Source: Paracoccus bogoriensis (GTDB taxonomy: Bacteria; Pseudomonadota; Alphaproteobacteria; Rhodobacterales; Rhodobacteraceae). Taken from it: a stretch of 64,000 nucleotides of DNA. Each line of letters starts with the position of its first letter. Within the stretch, counting starts at the first letter, position 1. Both the position numbers and the translations under genes were made by a program. Shown here in pieces: positions 7,302 through 16,000 of this stretch. The notes beneath the pieces were generated by a model. The model was not told the DNA's origin. It saw nothing but the letters and a program-made list of their open reading frames with translations, and did no database searches. Location of the stretch: the NCBI RefSeq assembly GCF_019431455.1, contig NZ_JAHYSR010000002.1:62001-126000 (forward strand), read 5' to 3'.

Positions 7302-8174
7302 ATGGAATGGCTTGAACGCAACGTGCCCAAGCTGGTCTTGGCGCCGTCCTTCGTGGCAATCCTGGTCTTCGTCTATGGCTTCATCGCCTGGACCGCCTGG
7401 ATCAGCTTTACCCGCTCGCGGCTGATGCCGCGCTACGAACTGGACGGCTTCATCCAGTATGAACGCCTTTTCGCCGCCCCGCGCTGGGATGTGGCGATGA
7501 ACAACCTGTTCATCTTCGGTGGACTTTTCATTCTGTTCTCGATGGTCATCGGCCTCGTGCTGGCGATCCTTCTCGATCAGAAGATCCGGGCCGAGGGCGT
7601 CTTGCGGACGATCTACCTCTATCCCATGGCGCTGTCGCTGATCGTGACGGGGACGGCGTGGAAATGGATCCTCAACCCCGGGTTGGGCTTGCAGGAGATG
7701 GTGCGCGGCTGGGGATTCGAGAATTTCACCTTCGACTGGCTGATCCGGCCCGACATGGCGATCTACACGATCGTCCTGGCCGCCGTCTGGCAGGCATCGG
7801 GCTTCGTGATGGCGCTGTTCCTGGCGGGACTGCGCTCGGTCGATACCGAGATCATCCGCGCCGCCCAGGTGGACGGTATCCCGACCCACCGCATCTATTC
7901 GGCGATCATCATCCCGACCATGGCGCCGATCTTCCTGTCGGCCTTCATCGTGCTGGCGCATCTGGCGATCAAGGCCTTCGACCTGGTCATCGCCCTGACC
8001 GGAGGCGGCCCCGGCTATGCCACCGATCTGCCCGCGACCTACATGTATGCCATGGCCTTTTCGCGCGGCGATCTGGGTCAGGCGGCCTCCAGCGCGATGA
8101 TCATGATGATGGTCGTCTTCGCCATCGTGGTTCCCTATCTCTACAGCGAATTGAGGCCGCGCCGTGACCAGTAA
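7302..8174 (+). CDS. Sugar ABC transporter permease (first, MalF-like)
   Basis: About 290 residues with six predicted membrane segments. The cytoplasmic EAA loop is recognisable at IIRAAQVDGIPTHRIYSAIIIP, where the conserved Ala-x3-Asp-Gly contacts the ATPase. It belongs to the inner-membrane MalF/UgpA-type permeases of carbohydrate importers. The start at 7302 is preferred because GGGGA lies 8 bases upstream; an ATG at 7293 and an in-frame start near 7254 are alternatives, but the latter would lie in the terminator hairpin. The 3' end overlaps the second permease by 11 bases. Confidence 0.88.
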   Translation: MEWLERNVPKLVLAPSFVAILVFVYGFIAWTAWISFTRSRLMPRYELDGFIQYERLFAAPRWDVAMNNLFIFGGLFILFSMVIGLVLAILLDQKIRAEGVLRTIYLYPMALSLIVTGTAWKWILNPGLGLQEMVRGWGFENFTFDWLIRPDMAIYTIVLAAVWQASGFVMALFLAGLRSVDTEIIRAAQVDGIPTHRIYSAIIIPTMAPIFLSAFIVLAHLAIKAFDLVIALTGGGPGYATDLPATYMYAMAFSRGDLGQAASSAMIMMMVVFAIVVPYLYSELRPRRDQ

Positions 8175-9018
8175 CACCGTCCTGCGTTGGGGCCTTTACG
8201 GCATCCTGATCCTGTTCGCGGCCTTCTACCTGATGCCGCTGTTCGTGATGCTGACCACCTCGCTGAAAAGCCTGGAGGAAATCCGCACCGGCAGCCTTCT
8301 GGCCCTGCCGCGCGAGATCACCTTTGCCCCTTGGGCCGAGGCCTGGTCCACCGCCTGCGCGGGCACCCAGTGCGAGGGGCTACGACCCTTCTTCTGGAAC
8401 AGCGTTCTGATGGCCGTGCCAGCGGTCGCGATCTCGACCGTGATCGGTGCCCTGAACGGCTATGTCTTTGCTCAATGGCGCTTCAAGGGCGCGAACCTGT
8501 TCTTCGCGATGATCCTCTTCGGCTGCTTCATCCCCTTCCAGGTCGTGCTGCTGCCCATGGCGCAGATGCTGGGATTCATGGGGCTGGCGGGCACCATCCC
8601 GGGGCTGATCTTCGTCCATGTGATCTACGGCATCGGCTTCACAACGCTGTTCTTCCGCAACTACTATGTCACCATCCCGCAGGAGCTGGTCCGCGCGGCC
8701 AAGGTCGATGGCGCGGGGTTCTTCCGCATCTTCTGGTCGATCTTCCTGCCGCTCTCGCTGCCGATCATCACCGTCTCGGTCATCTGGCAGTTCACGCAGA
8801 TCTGGAACGACTTTCTTTTCGGCGTGTCGTTCAGCGGGCCGGGCAGCCAGCCCGTGACCGTCGCGCTGAACAACATCGTCAACTCCACCACCGGCGTCAA
8901 AGCCTATAACGTGGACATGGCGGCTGCGATCATCGCGGCCCTGCCCACGCTTCTGGTCTATGTCGTCGCCGGCAAATACTTCATCCGCGGCCTGACCGCC
9001 GGCAGCGTCAAGGGATAA
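8164..9018 (+). CDS. Sugar ABC transporter permease (second, MalG-like)
   Basis: 284 residues starting at a GTG (8164) inside the end of the first permease gene, with GAGG about 8 bases upstream. Six membrane segments are apparent, and the EAA loop reads ELVRAAKVDGAGFFRIFWSIFLPLSLP, as in MalG/UgpE-type permeases. It pairs with the first permease to form the inner-membrane channel. The gene ends 3 bases before the ATPase start, in keeping with one operon. Confidence 0.88.
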   Translation: MTSNTVLRWGLYGILILFAAFYLMPLFVMLTTSLKSLEEIRTGSLLALPREITFAPWAEAWSTACAGTQCEGLRPFFWNSVLMAVPAVAISTVIGALNGYVFAQWRFKGANLFFAMILFGCFIPFQVVLLPMAQMLGFMGLAGTIPGLIFVHVIYGIGFTTLFFRNYYVTIPQELVRAAKVDGAGFFRIFWSIFLPLSLPIITVSVIWQFTQIWNDFLFGVSFSGPGSQPVTVALNNIVNSTTGVKAYNVDMAAAIIAALPTLLVYVVAGKYFIRGLTAGSVKG

Positions 9019-9021
9019 GCC

Positions 9022-10128
9022 ATGCCCATTCTCGAAATCGAACACCTGCAGAAAGCCTATGGCGACACCCACATTCTGCACGACATCAATATCTCGATCG
9101 AGCCGGGCGATTTCCTGGTTCTGGTGGGGCCCTCGGGTTGCGGCAAGTCCACCTTGCTGAACTGCATCGCCGGGCTCGAGCCGATCACCGGCGGCACGAT
9201 CCGCATCGCCGGCCGCGACGTGACGGGCGTCAGCCCCAAGGATCGCGACATCGCGATGGTGTTTCAGTCCTACGCCCTTTACCCGACGATGAGCGTGGCC
9301 AGGAACATCACCTTCGGGATGCAGGTCCGCGGCGTGGACAAGGCCACGCAGGAACGCAAGCTGGCCGAGGTCGCGCGGCAATTGCAGATCGAGCCGCTTC
9401 TGAACCGCAAGCCCGGCCAGCTGTCGGGCGGCCAGCGCCAGCGCGTCGCCATGGGCCGCGCCCTGGTCCGCGACCCCGCGCTGTTTCTGTTCGACGAGCC
9501 GCTGTCCAACCTGGATGCGAAGCTGCGCGTCTCGATGCGGACCGAGATCAAGAAGCTGCATCAGGATCTGAACGCCAGCATCGTCTATGTCACCCATGAC
9601 CAGATCGAGGCGATGACCCTGGCCACCAGGATCGTGGTGATGAAAGGCGGCGTGATCCAGCAGATCGGCACCCCGGCCGAGATCTACAACAAGCCCGCCA
9701 ACATGTTCGTGGCCGATTTCATGGGCAGTCCGGCGATGAACCTGATCCCGGCCCGCGCCCGCGCCGAGGGCGGACAGACGCGGATCGAGATCGACCGCCC
9801 CGGCGATGCGCCCTTGGTCATCGTCGATCCGGTGGCCCGCGACCTGCCGACCGAGATCGTCCTGGGTGTCCGTCCCGAGGATATTCACGAGGCGACGGGC
9901 AATGCCCATCTTCCCGGAACCGCGCAGGCTGCAAGCAGCGACGTGCTGATCGAGATCGTCGAACCCGCAGGCGCCGACACCTTTGCCGTCACCCATCTGG
10001 GCGGCAAGCCGGTCACGGCGCGGCTGCGTGCGGAAAGCGCGGTTCAGGCGCGCCAGCCCTTTCCGCTGGCATTCGACCTCTCGAAAGTGTCGTATTTCTC
10101 GCCTAAGGATGGCCAGAGGCTGAACTGA
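9022..10128 (+). CDS. Sugar ABC transporter ATPase (UgpC/MsmK type)
   Basis: 368 residues. All ATPase motifs are intact: Walker A GPSGCGKST, Q-loop MVFQSYALYPTM, signature LSGGQRQR, Walker B LFLFDEP, D-loop SNLD and switch His in YVTHD. The C-terminal third (from about residue 240) has the TOBE/OB-type region with LGVRPEDI, typical of MalK/UgpC subunits. It energises uptake through the two permeases encoded immediately upstream; glucokinase follows after 12 bases. UgpC-like ATPases often serve several sugar importers, so exclusive use by this one is not proven. Confidence 0.92.
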   Translation: MPILEIEHLQKAYGDTHILHDINISIEPGDFLVLVGPSGCGKSTLLNCIAGLEPITGGTIRIAGRDVTGVSPKDRDIAMVFQSYALYPTMSVARNITFGMQVRGVDKATQERKLAEVARQLQIEPLLNRKPGQLSGGQRQRVAMGRALVRDPALFLFDEPLSNLDAKLRVSMRTEIKKLHQDLNASIVYVTHDQIEAMTLATRIVVMKGGVIQQIGTPAEIYNKPANMFVADFMGSPAMNLIPARARAEGGQTRIEIDRPGDAPLVIVDPVARDLPTEIVLGVRPEDIHEATGNAHLPGTAQAASSDVLIEIVEPAGADTFAVTHLGGKPVTARLRAESAVQARQPFPLAFDLSKVSYFSPKDGQRLN

Positions 10129-10140
10129 GAGGGACCGGCG

Positions 10141-11076
10141 ATGGCGATGCTACTGGGCGATGTGGGCGGCACCAATGCCCGTCTGGCGATTGCGCGCAAC
10201 GGCGTGATCGACCAGACGACGGTGACGCGCTTCAAGGGTGACGATTTCGCCAGTTTCGACGATGTCGTGCGCCGCTTCATGGCGCAGCAGCACCAGCCCC
10301 ATATCTCGTCGCTTTGCATTGCGGTCGCCGGGCCTGTCAGCGGGGGTCGCGCCTCGCTGACGAACCGCGACTGGTCCTTTGACGAACAGAACTTGGCGCG
10401 GCTGACCGATGCCGACCATGTGCGGCTGATCAATGATCTGACCGCGCTTGGCTATGCGACCCCGGCGCTGAAGGGCGAGGGTCTTTCGGTCTTGCGCCCC
10501 GCCCCCGAAGATCGCGCCCGCAACGGTCAGGCGCTGGTCGTCGGGCTGGGCACGGGCTTCAACGTCTGCGCAGTCCGCGTGCTGCCCGGCGGCGCGATCA
10601 CCGCGCTGGAGGCCGAAGAGGGTCACACCCACCTGCCCGCCAACATCATGGCGCGCCTGATCGACCGCGTCGGCGCCGAAGCCGCTGCCGGATTCTTCTC
10701 GACCGAAGAGACCTTTGCGGGGCGCGGCCTGTCGCGGCTACACGCGGCAATGACGGGCTTGGAGCCTGTCCGCAGCGAGCAGATCGCCGCCGCCGCCGAG
10801 GCGGGCGATGCGGCCGCGAACGAGACCTATGATTTCTTCGCCGAGCTGGTCGGGCTTTTGTGCCGGGAACTGGCCCTGCGCTTCATGCCGCTGGAGGGGC
10901 TGTTCCTTGCGGGCAGCGTCGGGCGCAGCATCGCGGGCCGGATGGATCGGTTCACCCTGGCCTTCCTGTCCAAGACCCATATGCGCCACATCCCGGAAAA
11001 CGCGCCGGTTTTCCTGATCCGCGACGATATGGCGGCGCTGCATGGCTGTCTGGCGGCGCTGACCCAGCCCGGTTGA
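10141..11076 (+). CDS. glk: Glucokinase
   Basis: 311 residues of the E. coli Glk family, which phosphorylates glucose to glucose 6-phosphate with ATP in the cytoplasm. Visible motifs are the N-terminal phosphate-binding LLGDVGGTNARLAIA, the catalytic region LINDLTALGYATP, the LGTGFNVCAV glycine loop, and EEGHTHLP, typical of the family's glucose-binding Glu/His segment. It closes the sugar importer operon 12 bases after the ATPase stop, which makes glucose the most probable transported sugar and suggests feeding into the Entner-Doudoroff route common in the group. Confidence 0.93.
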   Translation: MAMLLGDVGGTNARLAIARNGVIDQTTVTRFKGDDFASFDDVVRRFMAQQHQPHISSLCIAVAGPVSGGRASLTNRDWSFDEQNLARLTDADHVRLINDLTALGYATPALKGEGLSVLRPAPEDRARNGQALVVGLGTGFNVCAVRVLPGGAITALEAEEGHTHLPANIMARLIDRVGAEAAAGFFSTEETFAGRGLSRLHAAMTGLEPVRSEQIAAAAEAGDAAANETYDFFAELVGLLCRELALRFMPLEGLFLAGSVGRSIAGRMDRFTLAFLSKTHMRHIPENAPVFLIRDDMAALHGCLAALTQPG

Positions 11077-11184
11077 TGCCGCACGAAGGTTAAGCAAGAA
11101 GCCGCCTTTTCGCCGTGGAATTGCTGGATTTCACGGGCTGATCCTGTTTCAATCGGTCCCAAGAAGAAACGGGCGGGCAGGGTG

Positions 11185-13056
11185 ATGCGGCGAATTCTGG
11201 GAATGGTGCTGGCGGTTTCGACTGTGCTGGCAGGTCTGGGCCTTGTGGCGGGCGATGCACGTGCACAATCTTCGTGGCCCTTTTCCGGCCTCTTCGGTCG
11301 CGATGGGGAAGGTCCGGTCGTGCTTGACATCACCGTGACCGGCGGCGATGCGGGGCTGGAACGCGCCTTTCGCAACACCTCTCTGATCGCGGGCGCGCTG
11401 GCCGAGGATCGGATCTCGGGTCAGGACATCCTTGCGGCGGCGCGGGCGGATTATGCGCGTATCCTGGGCGTGCTTTATGACGAAGGCTATTACGCGGGCG
11501 ACATCAGCATTACCCTGGATGGGATCGAGGCCGCCGAGGTCGCACCTCTGGATGCGCCAGACCTGGTGCGCCGGGCGGTTATCGCCGTGGATCCCGGCCC
11601 GCGCTTCCGCTTTTCGCGCGCCCAGATCGCACCGGTCGCGCCGGGCAGCGACATTCCCGACGGCTATGCGGCGGGCGAGGTGGCCGGCACGGGCACGATC
11701 CGCCGCGCAGCCCTGGCAGGCGTCGCTGGCTGGCGCAGCGCGGGCCATGCCAAGGCCGACATCGCCAGCCAGGAGATCACCGCCCAGCACGACAGCGCCA
11801 CGGTGGACAGCCGCATCGCGCTGAATCCTGGCCCCGCCGTGCGCTTCGGCCAGTTGCAGGTCAGCGGCAATCAGCGCCTGAACGAACGGCGCCTGCGAAA
11901 GATCGCGGGCTTCCCCGAGGGCCAGCCCTTCGACCCCGAGGATCTTGACACCGTCCGCAGCCGCCTGCGCCGCACCGGTATCTTTTCCTCGATCACCCTG
12001 ACTGAGGCCGACGACCTGCGGCAGGGCAATATCCTCGACGTGGACCTGACGGTGATCGAACAGCGCCCCCGCCGCATCGGCGCGGGCTTCGAGATCTCGA
12101 ACACGGACGGGGTTCTGGTCTCGGCCTACTGGATGCATCGCAACCTGCTGGGCGGGGGCGAAAGGCTGAGGATCGAGGGCAGGGTCAAGGATATCGGCTC
12201 GACCACCAGCGACCGCGACGACCAGCTGACCTTGCGGATCGACCGGCCCGCGACGATCACCGCCGACACGACTGGCTATGTCGAAACCGACATCGCTCGG
12301 ATGCGCGAAGAGGATTACAGCGAGGACAGCGCCAGCCAGTCCTTGGGCTTTATCCACATCTTCAATGACCGCCTGACCGCCGGCATCGCCGGGCAATACC
12401 GCATCAGCCGCGTCTTCGACGCCAATGGCCGCACGAATTTCCGCGTCCTGGCGCTGCCCTCGGATGTGATCTGGGATCGCCGGGACGAGCCGAACAACGC
12501 CAGAAGCGGCACATGGCTCAGCGCCGAGATCATGCCGTTCCATGGCTTCGACGACACCGATTCCGGCTTGCGCGCGCTTGGCGAGGGGCGGGCCTATGTC
12601 TCGTTCGGGGAAAACGACCGCTTCACGCTGGCCACGCGCGGACGGCTCGGCACGATCCTGGGCAGCGACATCCGCCGCACCCCGCGCGGCTTCCTGTTCT
12701 ATTCGGGCGGCGGCGGCTCGGTCCGGGGGCAGCCTTATCAAAGTCTTGGCGCCGATGTGATCACCACCCGCATGACTGGTGAGACCATTCGCACCGGCGG
12801 CATGAGCCTGGCCAACGCCACGGCCGAACTGCGCTTTCAGGTGCGCGACCGGATCGGCATGGTCGCCTTCGCCGATTACGGGCGCGTCTGGTCCCAAGGC
12901 GGCTTCGACGGGATCGAGCGCGATCATGCCGGCGCCGGAATCGGCCTGCGTTATGACACCCCCATCGGGCCGCTGCGCTTCGACGTGGCCGGGCCGGTCG
13001 CGGGCGACACCGGCAGCGGTGTTCAGTTTTACCTTGGACTTGGGCAGGCTTTCTGA
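11185..13056 (+). CDS. tamA: TamA, Omp85-family outer membrane protein
   Basis: 623 residues. The ATG at 11185 is preferred to the GTG one codon earlier. A signal peptide (MRRILGMVLAVSTVLAGLGLVAGDARA) precedes POTRA-type domains (about residues 40-265, with VSGNQRLNERRLRKIAGFPEGQPF being a typical POTRA segment). A C-terminal 16-strand barrel follows, with RIGAGFEISNTDGV and the family motif VRGQPYQSLGAD, and it ends in an aromatic (GQAF) as outer-membrane barrels do. TamA with inner-membrane-anchored TamB forms the translocation and assembly module, implicated in barrel insertion and in phospholipid movement to the outer membrane. Its stop overlaps the tamB start by one base (TGATG), so the pair is translationally coupled. 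Confidence 0.92.
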   Translation: MRRILGMVLAVSTVLAGLGLVAGDARAQSSWPFSGLFGRDGEGPVVLDITVTGGDAGLERAFRNTSLIAGALAEDRISGQDILAAARADYARILGVLYDEGYYAGDISITLDGIEAAEVAPLDAPDLVRRAVIAVDPGPRFRFSRAQIAPVAPGSDIPDGYAAGEVAGTGTIRRAALAGVAGWRSAGHAKADIASQEITAQHDSATVDSRIALNPGPAVRFGQLQVSGNQRLNERRLRKIAGFPEGQPFDPEDLDTVRSRLRRTGIFSSITLTEADDLRQGNILDVDLTVIEQRPRRIGAGFEISNTDGVLVSAYWMHRNLLGGGERLRIEGRVKDIGSTTSDRDDQLTLRIDRPATITADTTGYVETDIARMREEDYSEDSASQSLGFIHIFNDRLTAGIAGQYRISRVFDANGRTNFRVLALPSDVIWDRRDEPNNARSGTWLSAEIMPFHGFDDTDSGLRALGEGRAYVSFGENDRFTLATRGRLGTILGSDIRRTPRGFLFYSGGGGSVRGQPYQSLGADVITTRMTGETIRTGGMSLANATAELRFQVRDRIGMVAFADYGRVWSQGGFDGIERDHAGAGIGLRYDTPIGPLRFDVAGPVAGDTGSGVQFYLGLGQAF

Positions 13057-16000
13057 TGCGGCGCTTGTGGATATTGGTCTTTGGCCTGATCTTTCCGTTG
13101 GCCGTTCTGGCGCAGAGCGCCGCCGAACTTTCCGCCGAGATCGAGGATGATCGCGGCTTTCTGACCGGGCTTCTGGAACGCAGCCTGTCGGGCGCCGGAC
13201 GGACCGTCGTGATCGAGGGCTTCCAGGGCGCCCTGTCATCCCGCGCGACCTTTTCGGAGATGCGGATTGCCGATGATGACGGCGTCTGGCTGACGCTCCG
13301 CGATGGTGCGATCCAGTGGAACCGCAGCGCCCTCTTGCGGCGCCGCATCGAGATCGCGGAACTGACCGCGCGCGAGATCCTTCTGCCCCGCCTGCCCGCT
13401 GGCGAGGACGGCGCAATTCAGGCCGAGGCTCCGGTCTTTGCCTTGCCTGAACTGCCTGTTGCCGTGAATATCGAACAGATCCGCGCCGAGCGCGTCGCCC
13501 TGGGCGAAGCGGTCATCGGAATCGAGGCTGCCTTGCGGATCGACGGGGCCATGAGCCTGGAGGGGGGCGAGGGCGAGACGCAGCTGAACGTCACCCGGCT
13601 GGACGGGCCGCGCGGCCAATTCGTGCTGGACAGCGCCTTTTCCAACGAGACGCGCATCCTGCGGCTGAACCTCGCGCTGGACGAGGCCGCGAATGGCATC
13701 CTGGCGAACCTGATCGACCTTTACGAGCGCCCCGCCCTGACCGCGCAGATCAGCGGCGAGGGGCCCTTGTCGGATTTCGCCGCCGATATCCGGCTGGCCA
13801 CCAACGGCCAGCCCCGGATCACCGGCCGGATCAGCGCCAATGAGCGCCCTGACGAGACCGGCACCCCCGGAACCGCGTTCTCGGTGCAGATCGGGGGCGA
13901 TGTCGCCTCGCTTCTGCGCCCCGACGATCGCGTGTTCTTCGGCCGCGACACGCGGCTGCAGGCCGAGGGCTGGCGCGCCGAGACGGGCCGGATCGAGCTG
14001 CCGCAGCTGAGCCTGCAGACCGAGGCGCTGAGTGTGACCGGCTCGCTTTCGACGAACGATCAGAACGCGCCGCAGCTTGCGGAATTGCAGATTCTTCTGG
14101 GCCGCGACGCGAATGCGCCGGTCCTGCCGGTTCCCCTGCCCTTCGCCGATGCCGGAACGACGGTCGATTCCGGGCGGCTGCAATTGTCCTATGACGCGGC
14201 CGAGGGTCAGGGCTGGACCCTGACGGGGCGGGTCGGGCAGGTGGACCGGGGCAATCTGATGATCGGCCAGCTTCTGCTGGATGGCGGCGGCGAGATTGTG
14301 CTGGATGATGGCGCCCTGGTCGAGGTCACGGGCGGGCTGTCCTTTGGTGCGGCGGGGCTGGCCTTTGCCGATGCCGGACTGGCCCAGGCAGTGGGCGACG
14401 AGGTGCGGGGTCGCGCGCGGTTCAATTTCACGCCGGGCAACGTGCTGGATATCCATGACGTGCGTCTGGACGGGGCCGATTTCGGCGTGAACGGCGATTT
14501 TCTTGTCGCGGGTCTGGCCAGCGGCATCACGCTGTCGGTCGATGTGACGGCGCGCCACCAGGATCTGTCGCGGCTGTCGCTGCTGGCCGATCGCGATCTG
14601 ACCGGCAGCGCCGAGGCAGAGCTGAACGGCTATTATATCGTGCTGAACCGGGCCTTTGACCTGGATGCGCGCATCACCGCGACGGATCTGACACTGGACC
14701 AGCCCCAGCTTGACCGCCTGCTGGGCGGCGGCTCGGATATCGTGGTCGAGATCCGGCGCGACGAGACCGGGATCGAGGTCGAGGAACTCAGCCTGTCCGC
14801 CGCCCGCGTCACGCTGGACGCATCGGGGCGGATCGACAGCCTGTCCAGCGATCTGGTCGCGCAGATCTCGATGCCCTCGCTGGCCGAGGCCGATCCCGAT
14901 TTCGGCGGCAGCCTCATGGCCGAGGCGCGGCTGAACGGCCCAAGCGGCCAACGCCGCCTGACCGTCTCGGGCGAGACGATGGACCTGCGTATCGGCATCG
15001 ACGCGGTGGACCGCGCGCTGGCGGGCATGACGAACCTGACGCTGATCGCGGGCCAGACGCCGGACGGTTATCAGCTGGACAGCTTCCGCTTCGCCAATCC
15101 GCAGATCACCGCCTCGGGCGAGGGGGTCTTTGCCAAGGGCGCGCTGGACGCGACCGCCGATATCGCCCTGCCCAGCCTGTCAGCCCTGGACCCGCGCTGG
15201 AGCGGCGCGCTGGCCGCCCGCGCCCGCCTGACCGATGAGAACGGCCGCCGCATCATCGACCTGACCGGCCAAGGCACCGACCTGTCGTTCGGACAGGGCA
15301 ATGTGGATGGCGCGCTGACCGGGCGCACCGATCTGCGCGTCTTGGCCGATCAGGCCGAGGGCGTCCTGACCCTGCGCGATGTCCGCATCACGAATGACCA
15401 GTTGCGCGCCACGGCGACGGGGCAGGTCGGCGAGGGGGTCACGGATCTGGCCGCCGAGCTTCAGGTCGATACGCTTGCGCCATTCGGCCCCGGTTGGCGC
15501 GGCGCCTTGACCGCGACAGGCACGTTCCGCGAGGCGGGCGACGGCATCCGGCGGCTCAGCCTGCGAGGCACGGGCCGCGATCTGGCGCTTGGACAGGCGC
15601 AGGTCGATGGCGCGCTGGCCGGTGAGACGCAGCTGACGCTGGAGGCGACCGAGGCCGAAGGCGTGCTGTCCTTGCAGACCGCGCGGATCAGCAATCCCCG
15701 GCTTCAGGTCGATGCGACGGGCCAGCTTGGCGACGGCGCGACGGACCTTGCCGCGACCATCGCGGCAGGCGACCTGCGCTTTCTGGGCAATGGCATCGCA
15801 GGCGCACTTCAGGCCCAGGCACGGGTGCTGGATCAGGGCGGGCAACGTCTGATCACCGCCAACGGCAATGCCAGCGGCCTGCGCGTCGGACAGCCGCGCG
15901 TCGATCCGGTCCTGACGGGGCAGACGGTCTTTGATCTGGCGGCACGGCAGGATGCGGCGGGGCTCAGCCTGCAACGCTTGCAGCTTCGTAACCCGCAGGT

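Noticed and set aside
11149..13416. A 755-codon minus-strand frame
   Set aside because: Antisense to tamA and the start of tamB, with low-complexity Arg/Ala/Gly composition.
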